A DNA stretch of 64,000 nucleotides. It comes from Methylobacteriaceae bacterium (GTDB lineage: Bacteria > Pseudomonadota > Alphaproteobacteria > Rhizobiales > Beijerinckiaceae). Of the stretch, positions 39,219 through 47,786 are shown piece after piece (positions within the stretch are counted from its first letter, which is position 1; each line of letters opens with the position of its first letter). The notes beneath the pieces are model-generated. The model did no database searches. It was not told the DNA's origin and worked only from the letters and a program-made list of their open reading frames with translations. A program made the position numbers and the translations under genes. The stretch is taken from positions 1-64,000 of the forward strand of contig CANEZL010000008.1 in the NCBI GenBank assembly GCA_947444195.1, read 5' to 3'.

Positions 39219-40598
39219 TCAGCCCGGCGGCCAGCGGAAATCGTCGGCCCGGCCGGGCTGGGGCAGGGGCGCGCCGCCGCGCTGGAGCACCCGCTCCACC
39301 TGTCCCGACGGGTCGCTGTCCGGCTGCCGCCCGCTGGTGAGGGTGCCGCCGGGGGAGAGTTCGGCCCGGCCGAGGGGCACCACCGGACCGGCGGCGGGCT
39401 TGACGGGGAGGGCGGGGATGCCGGGGGGCTCGGGCAGGCTCGGCAGCATACCCGTGATCTGCCGGTCGATCGCCGCCACGTCGTCGAGCTTCGGCGGTGC
39501 ACCGTCGAGGCCCGGCGCGGGCGGGGCGGCGACCGCCGCCGCGGGTGCCTCCGGGGCGGCCGGGCCGGCCGCATCCATCAGCCGCTTCAGCTCGACATCG
39601 GCGAAATGGGCGAGCTTGCGCGCGCCCGCATGGGTGAAGTGCACGCCGTCCGCGGTGCGCAGCTTCGCGTTCTGGCCTTCGAGGTCCGGACCGGTCGCGG
39701 TGAAGCGGTTGCGATCGTCCACGAAGCCCTGCCAGACGTCCACGAAGCTGCCGCCGCCCCGCTGGACCGCGTCGCGCAGGATGTCGTTGACGACGGAGAG
39801 GTCGCGGCTCAGGCTCTCGCTGCGCATGGGCGGCGTGCCCACCCAGATCAGCGGCACCTTGCGCTCCTGGAAGACCTTCACCAGCGCCTCGGCGCGGGCG
39901 CGGTAGAGTTCCCGCCAGCGCTCGGAGAGCGGATCGTAGCTCTGGTCGCCCTCGCGGATCGGCTGGCGGTCGTTGGCGCCGAGCAGCACGACGGCGTAGT
40001 TCACCGGGTTCGCCTTGATGTAGTCCTCGGCGGCCTTCGGCCAGTCGACCACGTCGCGCCGGACGAGGCCGCTGTCGCCCTTGGCGCGGTCGATCACCGC
40101 CACCTCGGCATTGTCCTCGAAGACGTCGGTGAGCCCCCGGCTCAGGTGGTCGGCGATGGAATCGCCGAAGACCGCGATGCGGATGCGCGGCTCGGTCTTG
40201 ACCACGGCGGCCTTGGGCGGGGCGGGCTCGCTCGCGGGCCGGGCGCGGCGCTTCACGCTCGGGCGGGCGGCCTCGCTCGGGGCGGCGGCGGGCGGACGCG
40301 GGCGGGGGCGGCGGGCGCTCGGCTCGGACGGGGGCGCGGCCTGCTGCGGCCGGTCCTCCCAGGGCCAGTAGAACTGGCGCGGGGCCTCCTGCGGGGGCGC
40401 CGCCCGCCGCTGCGGCGGCCGGTAATCGTCCCGGTAATACGCGTCGCGGGAGCGGCGGCGATAGCCGTAATCGCCCGGCGCGTCGTAGCTGTCGCCCCAC
40501 TGGGCGCGCGCGGGTTCGGGCAGGACGGTCAGGGCAAGGCCCGCGCAGAGGAGCGCCGCCAGCATCCTGCTCAGTGCGGAAAGCGTCACCAGCCTCAC
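39219..40598 (-). CDS. Secreted SGNH/GDSL hydrolase (DUF459-like)
   Basis: A 459-residue exported hydrolase, probably an envelope O-acetyl- or other esterase. A signal peptide (LSRMLAALLCAGLALTVLPEPARAQ) is followed by a ~100-residue Arg/Pro-rich disordered segment. The SGNH blocks are visible: FGDSIADHL with Ser147 (block I), VVLLGANDRQP (block III, Asn) and DGVHFTHAGARKLAHF (block V, Asp-His). The C-terminal ~110 residues are Pro/Ala-rich. I used the GTG at 40598 because GGAAG lies five bases upstream and it starts the leader. A 64-bp gap separates it from the transglycosylase gene upstream on the same strand. Confidence 0.85.
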   Translation of the reverse strand: MRLVTLSALSRMLAALLCAGLALTVLPEPARAQWGDSYDAPGDYGYRRRSRDAYYRDDYRPPQRRAAPPQEAPRQFYWPWEDRPQQAAPPSEPSARRPRPRPPAAAPSEAARPSVKRRARPASEPAPPKAAVVKTEPRIRIAVFGDSIADHLSRGLTDVFEDNAEVAVIDRAKGDSGLVRRDVVDWPKAAEDYIKANPVNYAVVLLGANDRQPIREGDQSYDPLSERWRELYRARAEALVKVFQERKVPLIWVGTPPMRSESLSRDLSVVNDILRDAVQRGGGSFVDVWQGFVDDRNRFTATGPDLEGQNAKLRTADGVHFTHAGARKLAHFADVELKRLMDAAGPAAPEAPAAAVAAPPAPGLDGAPPKLDDVAAIDRQITGMLPSLPEPPGIPALPVKPAAGPVVPLGRAELSPGGTLTSGRQPDSDPSGQVERVLQRGGAPLPQPGRADDFRWPPG

Positions 40599-40662
40599 CG
40601 ATCCTTCCCTGCCTCGCGGGCCAACATAGGCCAAACGCCGCGGAGCGTCGAACCGGGCCGCC

Positions 40663-41862
40663 TCAAGGGCCGAACCGGCGCAGCAGGGTGGGGGAGGCGT
40701 AGCCGTCCGCGGGCAGGCCCTCGCGGATCTGGTAGCGGCGGATCGCCTCGCGCAGCTTCGGACCGGCCCGGCCGTCGACGGCGCCGTCGTAGACGCCCGC
40801 CGCGCGCAATCCCTCCTGGAGGGCGCGCAGGCCCGGCCCGTCGAGGCGCTCCGCCGCGCTCGGCCAGGGAGCCGAGAGCGCGGGCCCGCCGGCCAGGCGG
40901 TCGGCCAGATGGCCGATGGCCAGGGCGTAGGAATCCGAGGTGTTGTAGCCGCGGATCACCTCGAAATTGTCGGTGATGAGGAAGGCCGGACCGCCGCGCC
41001 CGCCGGGCAGGAACAGGCTGGCCCGGCCGGCCGGGGGGAGGGCGCCTCCGTCCAGGCGTCGCACGCCGCGGCGCGCGAAGTCGCCGAGATCGCCCGCGTA
41101 GCGCGTCAGGTCGAACCCCTCGGGCAGGACGACCGCGTAGCCCCAGGACAGGCCTGGGTCCCAGCCCAGCGCCTTGAGATAGGCGGCGATGGAGGCGAGG
41201 GCGTCCGCGTCGCTGCGCCAGATGTCCCGGTGGCCGTCCCCGTCGAAATCGACCGCGTGTTTCAGGAAGGTCGAGGGCAGGAACTGGACCTGCCCCATGG
41301 CGCCGGCCCAGCTTCCCTTCATCCGCTCGGGGGTGATGTCGCCGCGCTGGAGGATGACGAGGGCGGACAGGAGCTCCTCGCGGAACAGGTCGCCGCGGAA
41401 ACGCGCCTGGGCCAGGGTCGCGAGCGCGCGCACGGTCGGCAGGCTGCCGGCGCTGGCGCCGAAATCCGACTCGACGCCCCAGACCGCGAGCAGGACCGGG
41501 GCGGGCACGCCGTAGCGCGCCTCGATGGCGTCGAGGGTCTTGGCCAGCGCCCGCCCGCGCGCCTGTCCGCGGGCGATCCGGCCGGGCGAGACGGCGCCGA
41601 CGAGGTACTCCCAGACCGGGCGCGCGAACTCGCCCTGCCGCTTGGTGCGGGCGAGGATCTCGGGATCCGGTCCGCGGATGCCGGCGAAGGCGGCCTCGAA
41701 GGTGCCGCGGCCGACCCCGCGCGCCTCCGCCTCCGGCCGAAGCGCGGCGAGGAAGGCGGCGAAGTCGCCGGCCTGCGCGCCGGTCTGTCCGTCGGCCGGC
41801 GGTGCCGCGGCGGCGGGTGCCAGCAGGGCGGCGAGCAGCGCGCAGGCGAGGATCGCGCGCAT
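40663..41862 (-). CDS. mltB: MltB-type lytic murein transglycosylase
   Basis: A 399-residue secreted enzyme that cleaves peptidoglycan glycan strands to give anhydromuramyl ends. The signal peptide is MRAILACALLAALLAPAAAA. The SLT_2/MltB catalytic domain carries the catalytic Glu131 in LLAVWGVESDFG, followed by SWAGAMGQVQFLPSTFLKHAVDFDGDGHRDIW and FEVIRGYNTSDSYALAIGHLADRL. A C-terminal PG_binding_1 domain (LRALQEGLRAAGVYDGAVDGRAGPKLREAIRRYQ) completes it. The ATG is one base from the galE stop codon, so translation is probably coupled. There is no lipobox, so it should be soluble in the periplasm. Confidence 0.93.
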   Translation of the reverse strand: MRAILACALLAALLAPAAAAPPADGQTGAQAGDFAAFLAALRPEAEARGVGRGTFEAAFAGIRGPDPEILARTKRQGEFARPVWEYLVGAVSPGRIARGQARGRALAKTLDAIEARYGVPAPVLLAVWGVESDFGASAGSLPTVRALATLAQARFRGDLFREELLSALVILQRGDITPERMKGSWAGAMGQVQFLPSTFLKHAVDFDGDGHRDIWRSDADALASIAAYLKALGWDPGLSWGYAVVLPEGFDLTRYAGDLGDFARRGVRRLDGGALPPAGRASLFLPGGRGGPAFLITDNFEVIRGYNTSDSYALAIGHLADRLAGGPALSAPWPSAAERLDGPGLRALQEGLRAAGVYDGAVDGRAGPKLREAIRRYQIREGLPADGYASPTLLRRFGP

Positions 41863-41863
41863 C

Positions 41864-42850
41864 TCAGCGCCGGTTGCGGGCCGCCAGGGCGCCCTCCCAG
41901 TCCAGAGCCTGCCGGACGATGCCTTCGAGGTCGTCGTGGCGCGGGCTCCAGCCGAGCGCGCGGATCCGGTCCGCGGCGGCGACGATGCGGGCCGGATCGC
42001 CGGCCCGGCGCGGGCTGAGCCGGACCTCGAAATCCCGGCCCGAGACGCGCTTGACCACGTCCACCACCTCCAGCACCGAGTAGCCGCGCCCGTAGCCGCA
42101 GTTGAGCGTCAGGCTCTCGCCGCCGGAGCGGAGATGGTCGAGGGCGACGCGGTGCGCCTCGGCGAGGTCGCTCACCTGGATGTAGTCGCGCTGGCAGGAG
42201 CCGTCCGGGGTCGGGTAATCGGTGCCGAACACCTCGAGATGGGTGCGCTGGCCGAGCGCGGCCTGCGTCGCGACCTTGATGAGATGGGTGGCGTTCGGCG
42301 TCGACTGGCCGGAGCGCCCGCGCGGGTCGGCCCCCGCCACGTTGAAGTAGCGCAGGATGACGTAGGTGAAGCCGTGCGCCCTGGCGGCGTCCTCGATCAT
42401 CCACTCGCTCATCAGCTTCGAGCGGCCGTAGGGGTTGATCGGGCTGGTCTCCAGATCCTCCGGCACGGGCACGGTGGCGGGCTCGCCGTAGACCGCCGCG
42501 GTGGAGGAGAAGATGATGTGCCTCACGCCGGCCTTCACCGCCGTCTCGATGAGCGCGCGGGTCTTGACGGTGTTGGCGAGGTAGTAGCCGAGCGGGTCGG
42601 ACACCGAATCCGGCACCACGATGCGGGCGGCGAAATGGGCCAGCGCGTCGCAGCCGTTCCGCCGGATCGTCTCGCCCACGAGGTCGGCATCGGCCACGTC
42701 GCCGAGGACGAGCCGGACCTCCGGGGACAGCAGCCAGTCGAAGCCGGTGGAGAGATCGTCCAGCACCACCGCGGATTGCCCGGCATCCTGCAGCGCGAGC
42801 ACCATATGGCTGCCGATATAGCCGGCGCCTCCCGTGACCAGAACCGTCAT
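41864..42850 (-). CDS. galE: UDP-glucose 4-epimerase GalE
   Basis: GalE interconverts UDP-glucose and UDP-galactose for surface polysaccharide synthesis. The 328-residue extended SDR shows VTGGAGYIGSHMV (NAD binding), FSSTAAVYGEP with the catalytic Ser/Thr, NPYGRSKLMSEWM (YxxxK) and LRYFNVAGADPRGRSGQ. The ATG at 42850 has a GAGGGG sequence upstream; the extension to 42868 was rejected. It lies divergent from galU across a 167-bp promoter gap and is coupled to the transglycosylase gene, so UDP-sugar and wall enzymes are transcribed side by side. Confidence 0.95.
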   Translation of the reverse strand: MTVLVTGGAGYIGSHMVLALQDAGQSAVVLDDLSTGFDWLLSPEVRLVLGDVADADLVGETIRRNGCDALAHFAARIVVPDSVSDPLGYYLANTVKTRALIETAVKAGVRHIIFSSTAAVYGEPATVPVPEDLETSPINPYGRSKLMSEWMIEDAARAHGFTYVILRYFNVAGADPRGRSGQSTPNATHLIKVATQAALGQRTHLEVFGTDYPTPDGSCQRDYIQVSDLAEAHRVALDHLRSGGESLTLNCGYGRGYSVLEVVDVVKRVSGRDFEVRLSPRRAGDPARIVAAADRIRALGWSPRHDDLEGIVRQALDWEGALAARNRR

Positions 42851-43017
42851 CCCGTGCCCCTCCCGCATCCGACCCCGAGCGTCAGCACCACGGTTTTTTC
42901 GCGGTAAGATGCCGGTCGGAGCCCATCCGCATCCTTGCGGACCGCGATCACATGCTATCTCTGTCCCGCTGAACAGTCCGTCACCGGCACGATCCTTTCT
43001 CCGACCAGGTTCGACAG

Positions 43018-43884
43018 ATGAAACCGATCCGCAAGGCCGTCCTTCCCGTCGCGGGTCTCGGCACCCGCTTCCTCCCGGCCACCAAGGCCGTGCCGAAGGA
43101 GATGCTCACCGTCGTGGACCGGCCCGTGGTGCAGCACGTGGTGGACGAGGCCCGCGAGGCCGGCATCGAGCACTTCATCTTCGTCACCGGCCGCGGCAAG
43201 GCGGTGATCGAGGACCATTTCGACATCGCCTACGAGCTCGACCGCACCCTGCAGGAGCGCGGCAAGCAGGCGGCCTTCGAGGAGCTGAAGCGGGATCTGC
43301 CGAAGGCGGGGCAGACCAGCTTCACCCGCCAGCAGGCGCCGCTCGGCCTCGGCCACGCGGTCTGGTGCGCCCGCGAGATCGTGGGCGACGAGCCCTTCGC
43401 CGTCCTGCTCCCGGACATGCTGAGCCGCGGCTGCATGCAGCAGATGCTCGCGGCCTACGGGCAGCACGGGGGCAACATCATCGCCACCGAGGAGGTGAAG
43501 CCGGAGGAGACGCACCAGTACGGCATCGTCAGCGTCGGCGAGACCTTCGGCCAGACCTTCGAGATCACCGGCATGGTGGAGAAGCCGAAGCAGGGCACCG
43601 CGCCCTCCAACCACATCATCTCCGGCCGCTACATCCTCCAGCCCGAGATCTTCGCGATCCTGGAGAAGGGCGAGACCGGCGCGGGCGGCGAGATCCAGCT
43701 CACCGACGCGATGCTGAAGCTGATGGCCGAGCAGAAGTTCTTCGGCATGAGCTACCGGGGCCGCACCTACGACACCGGCTCGAAGATCGGCTTCCTCACC
43801 GCCAACCTCGCCTACGCCCTGGAGCGCCCGGACCTCGCCGGGCCCCTGAAGGCCGAGATCGCGCGGCTCCTGAAGGACGCGTGA
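43018..43884 (+). CDS. galU: UTP-glucose-1-phosphate uridylyltransferase GalU
   Basis: GalU makes UDP-glucose, the substrate of GalE and a precursor of trehalose and polysaccharides. The 288-residue nucleotidyltransferase has the signature [29 protein letters not shown] at the N-terminus, [43 protein letters not shown] with the metal-binding Asp, and the [18 protein letters not shown] terminus. The length is normal. It is divergent from galE, with both promoters in the 42851-43017 gap, and is followed by a probable small RNA gene. Confidence 0.97.
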   Translation: MKPIRKAVLPVAGLGTRFLPATKAVPKEMLTVVDRPVVQHVVDEAREAGIEHFIFVTGRGKAVIEDHFDIAYELDRTLQERGKQAAFEELKRDLPKAGQTSFTRQQAPLGLGHAVWCAREIVGDEPFAVLLPDMLSRGCMQQMLAAYGQHGGNIIATEEVKPEETHQYGIVSVGETFGQTFEITGMVEKPKQGTAPSNHIISGRYILQPEIFAILEKGETGAGGEIQLTDAMLKLMAEQKFFGMSYRGRTYDTGSKIGFLTANLAYALERPDLAGPLKAEIARLLKDA

Positions 43885-43967
43885 GAACCGCGTCGCCGCG
43901 AAATGGTTCCGTGCAAGCTGTGCCGTTGCACCATGCACCGCACGCATGAGGAAACGGCGCTTCGCCC

Positions 43968-43995
43968 TTGCATTTTGTGCGTCGCACTTTAGTTT
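43968..43995 (+). promoter_or_regulatory. Candidate promoter for a small RNA downstream of galU
   Basis: TTGCAT (43968-43973) and TAGTTT (43990-43995), 16 bp apart, lie in a relatively AT-rich stretch about 85 bp after the galU stop. The predicted start site is near 44002. Confidence 0.45.
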
Positions 43996-44001
43996 GTGCA
44001 T

Positions 44002-44092
44002 TGCGGGATCGCGATGGCGTCGCGGTCTTGCAGCCCTTCTTGGGCGTTTCCTCCCTAGACTTCGGGCCGCTCCTTCGGGAGTGGCCTTTTTT
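44002..44092 (+). ncRNA. Candidate trans-acting small RNA with anti-Shine-Dalgarno loop
   Basis: A ~91-nt transcript is predicted between a promoter-like pair and a textbook terminator in the galU to amidohydrolase gap. It has a 5' stem (CGCGA with TCGCG), an unpaired TTTCCTCCCT segment complementary to Shine-Dalgarno sequences, and a terminator with a UUCG loop. CCUCC-bearing small RNAs are known in several alphaproteobacterial families. Which family this belongs to, if any, is not established here. An alternative reading is a long galU 3' UTR ending in its terminator. Confidence 0.5.
44065..44092 (+). terminator. Rho-independent terminator with UUCG tetraloop
   Basis: GGCCGCTCC (44065-44073), loop TTCG, GGAGTGGCC (44078-44086; one G-U pair), then six T residues (44087-44092). 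It serves galU or the small RNA candidate. Confidence 0.9.
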
Positions 44093-44132
44093 CTTGCCCG
44101 CTCCCCGCTGACGCCGGGCGAATATTTGCCGG

Positions 44133-45032
44133 CTACTCGGCGGCGATGCTGCGGGGCGGGGCGGTGAAGGCCTCGGCCACGGTGCCGACCACCGCGCGCA
44201 GGGATTCCACCAGGGCCGGGAAATCCGCCGTCACCGCGAGGCTCGCCTCGTTCATGTAGAGGCCGCGGTTGATCTCGATCTGAAGGGCGTGGCGCCCGAG
44301 ATTGGGCTCGCCGTAATGCTCGGTGATGAAGCCGCCCGCGTAGGGCTTGTTGCGCACCACCACGAAGCCGCGGGCCCGGAAGGCCTCCTCGAACGCCTCG
44401 ATCAGGTCGGGGGTGCAGGCCGTGCCGAACCGGTCGCCCAGCACGATGTCGGCCTTCGGGTCGGCCTCCCGCCCGAGGCTGGAGGAGGGCATCGAGTGGC
44501 AATCGATCAGGAAGCACTGGCCGAAGGCCCGCGCGGTGCGCTGGATCAGGGCGCGCAGGGTGCGGTGATAGGGCTTGTAGAGATGCTCGATCCGCAGGAG
44601 CGCCTCGTCGACGGAGAGGCGGCCGCCGTAGATCTCCTGCCCGTCCGCCACGACCCGCGGCACGGTGCCGAGCCCGCCCGCCACCCGCATGGAGCGGGTG
44701 TTGGCGAACGGCGGCAGGCGCCCGTCGAACATGCGCGGGTCGAGTTCGTAGGGCTCCCGGTTCACGTCGAGATAGGCCCGCGGGAAGTGCGCCTTCAGGA
44801 GCGGCGCCCCCATCGCCACCACGGGGGCGAACAGGCGGTCCACATAGGCGTCCTCCGAGCGGCGCAGGGCCAGGGGCTGCAGGCGCGCCGCGGCGAGGAA
44901 GCCCGGCGGGTAGACCGAGCCGGAATGCCCGGTGTTGAACACGAAGGGCAGGCACGGCTCGTCCGGCTCGTCGACGGCGAAGGGGGGAGCGAAGCCGAGG
45001 ACGTCCGGCTGGTCCGAGTCGGAGAAGATCAT
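44133..45032 (-). CDS. N-formylglutamate amidohydrolase family protein
   Basis: A 299-residue hydrolase of the N-formylglutamate amidohydrolase (HutG-type) family. It shows VFNTGHSGSVYPPGF at the N-terminus (zinc-binding region), LKAHFPRAYLDVNREPYELDPRMFDG, CFLIDCHSMPSS and the terminal HALQIEINRGLYMNEASLAVTADF. The family deformylates N-formylglutamate in histidine breakdown; no hut genes lie nearby, so the substrate here may differ. The ATG at 45032 begins a plausible leaderless cytoplasmic protein. It is divergent from cpdR. Confidence 0.88.
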   Translation of the reverse strand: MIFSDSDQPDVLGFAPPFAVDEPDEPCLPFVFNTGHSGSVYPPGFLAAARLQPLALRRSEDAYVDRLFAPVVAMGAPLLKAHFPRAYLDVNREPYELDPRMFDGRLPPFANTRSMRVAGGLGTVPRVVADGQEIYGGRLSVDEALLRIEHLYKPYHRTLRALIQRTARAFGQCFLIDCHSMPSSSLGREADPKADIVLGDRFGTACTPDLIEAFEEAFRARGFVVVRNKPYAGGFITEHYGEPNLGRHALQIEINRGLYMNEASLAVTADFPALVESLRAVVGTVAEAFTAPPRSIAAE

Positions 45033-45144
45033 CGCGTCCGAAGGGCCCCGTCTGGCTGGGACGTGCGCATCCCGCCACTGTGCGGCGGCGGCGCGTCGCT
45101 GTCCACCGCCGCCGCGCCCGCGCCGGGTGGGCGGCCGGGCCGCG

Positions 45145-45159
45145 GTAACCGTCTGTTTA
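45145..45159 (+). promoter_or_regulatory. Possible CtrA-like binding site upstream of cpdR
   Basis: GTAA, seven bases, then TTTA, close to the CtrA consensus TTAA-N7-TTAA (3 of 4 in each half). It lies 56 bp before the cpdR start. CtrA control of cpdR is known in Caulobacter; the match here is imperfect. Confidence 0.35.
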
Positions 45160-45214
45160 CCAAAGCGTCCCTTTATGAAATGAACACGGTCAATCGAGGG
45201 CCCGGAACCGTCCG

Positions 45215-45571
45215 ATGAAGATCCTGTTGGCGGAAGACGACAACGACATGCGGCGCTTCCTGGCCAAGGCGTTGCAGAATGCCGGCTACGACGTGCTGTC
45301 GTTCGACAACGGTCTCTCGGCCTATAACCGGCTGCGCGAGGAGCCGTTCGAGCTGCTGCTCACCGACATCGTGATGCCGGAGATGGACGGGATCGAACTC
45401 GCCCGCCGCGCCACCGAGCTCGATCCGGACATCAAGGTGATGTTCATCACCGGTTTCGCCGCGGTCGCCCTCAACCCGGATTCCAAGGCCCCGAAGGACG
45501 CCAAGGTCCTCTCGAAGCCCTTCCACCTGCGCGATCTCGTGAACGAGGTCGAGAAGCTGCTGGCCGCCTGA
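45215..45571 (+). CDS. cpdR: Single-domain response regulator CpdR
   Basis: CpdR is the receiver protein that, when unphosphorylated, brings ClpXP to its substrates and controls proteolysis of CtrA in the alphaproteobacterial cell cycle. The 118-residue protein is a bare receiver domain: acidic pocket AEDDND (D8-D9), phospho-acceptor D51 in LLTDIVMPEMDG, the switch Thr in FITGFAAVAL and Lys in LSKPFHLRDL. The FITGFAAVALN segment is typical of CpdR rather than other single receivers. An AT-rich promoter region with a CtrA-like site lies upstream. Confidence 0.92.
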   Translation: MKILLAEDDNDMRRFLAKALQNAGYDVLSFDNGLSAYNRLREEPFELLLTDIVMPEMDGIELARRATELDPDIKVMFITGFAAVALNPDSKAPKDAKVLSKPFHLRDLVNEVEKLLAA

Positions 45572-45653
45572 CCGCGCCGCCCGTGGCCCCCGCGCCATAG
45601 GCAAACGCGGGGGCGGCGTCCTATATCCCGTGTTCCTTCCGCGGGATGCCTCC

Positions 45654-45920
45654 ATGCAGGTCACGATCTACACCACCGCCTGGTGTCCCTATTGCTCGGC
45701 GGCCAAGAGCCTCCTGAAGGAGAAGGGCGCGCCCTTCCACGAGATCGACGTGGAGAAGACGGCCGGCGCCCGCGCCCAGATGGTCCAGCGGGCCGGCGGG
45801 CGCACCAGCGTGCCGCAGATCTTCGTGGGCGAGACCCATGTGGGTGGCTGCGACGACCTCTACGCCCTCGACCGGAGCGGTAAGCTCGACCCCCTCCTCA
45901 AGGACGCGACCGATGCCTGA
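45654..45920 (+). CDS. grxC: Glutaredoxin 3 (dithiol, CPYC)
   Basis: An 88-residue glutaredoxin that reduces disulfides with glutathione. The active site is C11-P-Y-C14 (TTAWCPYCSAAK); RTSVPQIFVGETHVGGCDDL supplies the cis-Pro and glutathione-binding GG residues. The start at 45654 (MQVTIYTT) is the normal beginning; an in-frame ATG at 45630 would add eight residues. The stop overlaps the start of the nitrilase-family gene by 8 nt, so the two are coupled. Confidence 0.95.
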   Translation: MQVTIYTTAWCPYCSAAKSLLKEKGAPFHEIDVEKTAGARAQMVQRAGGRTSVPQIFVGETHVGGCDDLYALDRSGKLDPLLKDATDA

Positions 45921-46767
45921 GGCGGGCGGGCGTTTCGTCGCGGCCTGCGTCCAGATGCGCTCGGGCCGCGACGTGACCGCCAACCGCGACGCCGCGGTGG
46001 CGGGCGTGCGCGAGGCCGCCGAGGCCGGCGCGGCCTACGTCCAGACGCCCGAGATGACCTCCCTGGTCGAGCGCAGCCGCACGCGGCTGTTCGAGGTGGT
46101 GACGGAGCCGGAGGACGACCCGACGCTCGCCGCCCTGCGCGAGACCGCGCGCGCCACCGGCACCGTGGTGCAGGTCGGCTCCCTCGCCGTGCGCAGCGGC
46201 GACCGGATCGCCAACCGGGCCTTCCTCATCGATGGGCAGGGCGAGATCGTCGCGGCCTACGACAAGCTCCACCTCTTCGACGTCGACCTGCCGACCGGCG
46301 AGAGCTGGCGCGAATCCGCCACCTATACGGGGGGCGCCTGCGCGGTGGTCGCCGAGACGGCGCTGGCGCCGATCGGGCTCGGCATCTGCTACGACCTGCG
46401 CTTTCCCGCCCTGTTCCGGGCGCTGGCCGAGGCGGGGGCCGCGGTGCTGACCGCGCCCGCCTGCTTCACGAAACAGACGGGGGAGGCCCATTGGCAGGTG
46501 CTCCAGCGGGCCCGGGCCATCGAGACGGGCTCCTTCATGATCTCGGCCGCGCAGGGGGGCCTCCACGCGGACGGCCGCGAGACCTACGGCCACTCGATCA
46601 TCGTCGATCCCTGGGGCAGGGTCCTGGCCGAGGCGGGGGTGGAGCCGGGCGTGATCCTCGCCGAGATCGAGCTCGACCGCGTCACGGATGCGCGGACCCG
46701 CATCCCCACGCTCCGGCACGGCAGGGACTTCCGGGTCGACCGGGTCGGCTCCGCTCCGCCGCGCTGA
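45913..46767 (+). CDS. Carbon-nitrogen hydrolase (Nit/omega-amidase-like)
   Basis: A 284-residue nitrilase-superfamily amidase. The catalytic triad is visible as E47 (QTPEMTSL), K118 (YDKLHLFDV) and C159 (GLGICYDLRFP). The YDKLHLFDVDLP and CYDLRFPALFRALAEAGA segments place it close to Nit1/Nit2-type enzymes that hydrolyse deaminated glutathione or omega-amides. Pairing with a glutaredoxin gene, whose stop codon overlaps its ATG, fits a role in repairing glutathione side products. The exact substrate is inferred. Confidence 0.9.
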   Translation: MPEAGGRFVAACVQMRSGRDVTANRDAAVAGVREAAEAGAAYVQTPEMTSLVERSRTRLFEVVTEPEDDPTLAALRETARATGTVVQVGSLAVRSGDRIANRAFLIDGQGEIVAAYDKLHLFDVDLPTGESWRESATYTGGACAVVAETALAPIGLGICYDLRFPALFRALAEAGAAVLTAPACFTKQTGEAHWQVLQRARAIETGSFMISAAQGGLHADGRETYGHSIIVDPWGRVLAEAGVEPGVILAEIELDRVTDARTRIPTLRHGRDFRVDRVGSAPPR

Positions 46768-46831
46768 GCACGCCGCGCGAACCGAATTCACAGAGGCGGG
46801 CCTCCGGGGCCCGCAGCCAGTGCGGCCCCAG

Positions 46832-47281
46832 ATGATCCGTTACGCCCTCGCCTGCGAGGACGGCCACAGCTTCGAGAGCTGGTTTCCGTCCTCCGATTCC
46901 TACGACGCGCAGGTCGCGCGGGGCCTCGTCACCTGCCCCGTCTGCGGCACGGCCCAGGTGGGCAAGAGCGTGATGGCCCCGCGCCTCGCCCGCACCGACC
47001 GCGGCGCCGAGCCCGCACCCGACGCGCCGCAGCCCGCCGTCCCCGCGATCGCGGAGCCCGAGCGCCAGATGCGCGCGATGCTGCGCGCCATGCGCGAGCA
47101 CGTGATGGCGAATTCAGAGTCCGTCGGCACGCGCTTCCCCGAGGAGGCGCGCAGGATCCATTACGGCGAGAGCGCCGAGCGCTCGATCCACGGGCAGGCG
47201 AGCCCGGAGGAGGCGCGGGCGCTCCTCGACGAGGGCATCGCGGTGGCGCCCCTGCCGATCCTGCCGGACGACCGGAACTGA
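46832..47281 (+). CDS. DUF1178 family protein
   Basis: A 149-residue conserved protein of unknown function, common in alphaproteobacteria. It begins MIRYALACEDGHSFESWFPSSDSYD, with a probable zinc ribbon formed by C9 and a later CPVCG (LVTCPVCGTAQVGKSVMAP), and ends with EEARRIHYGESAERSIHGQASPEEARALLDEGI, a well-conserved tail. The frame extends to 46688 in the 3' part of the previous gene, but only this ATG gives the family N-terminus. It is probably co-transcribed with grxC and the amidase gene. Confidence 0.85.
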   Translation: MIRYALACEDGHSFESWFPSSDSYDAQVARGLVTCPVCGTAQVGKSVMAPRLARTDRGAEPAPDAPQPAVPAIAEPERQMRAMLRAMREHVMANSESVGTRFPEEARRIHYGESAERSIHGQASPEEARALLDEGIAVAPLPILPDDRN

Positions 47282-47294
47282 GGGCCCGAACGCC

Positions 47295-47786
47295 TCAGCG
47301 CTTGAGGGCGCTCGTCCCCGCGACGGAGGCGAGCACGAAGGCGATCACCGCGTTCCAGCCCGCGAGCGACACGCCGAGCACGCGCATCGCCGCCGTCGCG
47401 CAATCGGTGACCTTGGTGGTCTGCAGCGCGTCGAGGAAGGCGCCGACCTCCCGCGGGTTGGGGCCGGTGCCGCCCCCGCAATCGCTCGGGCCCGGCCAGA
47501 AGCCCCATTCCGCCCCCGCGTGATAGGCGCCGAGCCCGGCGCCGTAGAGCAGGCCCGCGGCGGCGAGGCCGAGGGCGAGGCGGGCGAGACGCTCGGGGAG
47601 CAGCAGGCCGCCGAGCGCGAGGGGGATGGCGGCATAGTAGGGCAGGCGCTCGGTGAGGCAGAGCTTGCACGGGGCGTAGCCGTAGACGTGCTCCAGCACC
47701 AGGGCCGCGCCCACGGTGAGGACGGAACCGATGAGGACGACGAGGGCGGCCCGCTTCAGGCGGAGGAGTGCGGTCTCGTTGATCAC
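47295..47786 (-). CDS. dsbB: Disulfide bond formation protein B (DsbB family)
   Basis: A 163-residue four-helix membrane protein that reoxidises periplasmic thiol oxidases with quinone. Visible features are the first helix (LVVLIGSVLTVGAALVLEHV), the CxxC pair in YAPCKLCLTERLPYYAAIP, a periplasmic loop with two further Cys (GPSDCGGGTG and VTDCATAAM) and a last helix ending VIAFVLASVAG. It starts at a GTG that overlaps the stop of the YqaA-type gene by 4 nt (GTGA), so the two are coupled on the minus strand. Confidence 0.88.
   Translation of the reverse strand: MINETALLRLKRAALVVLIGSVLTVGAALVLEHVYGYAPCKLCLTERLPYYAAIPLALGGLLLPERLARLALGLAAAGLLYGAGLGAYHAGAEWGFWPGPSDCGGGTGPNPREVGAFLDALQTTKVTDCATAAMRVLGVSLAGWNAVIAFVLASVAGTSALKR

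Noticed and set aside
43946-44167. 73-residue plus-strand ORF after galU
   Set aside because: It crosses a strong terminator and the candidate small RNA and continues into the reverse-strand amidohydrolase gene.
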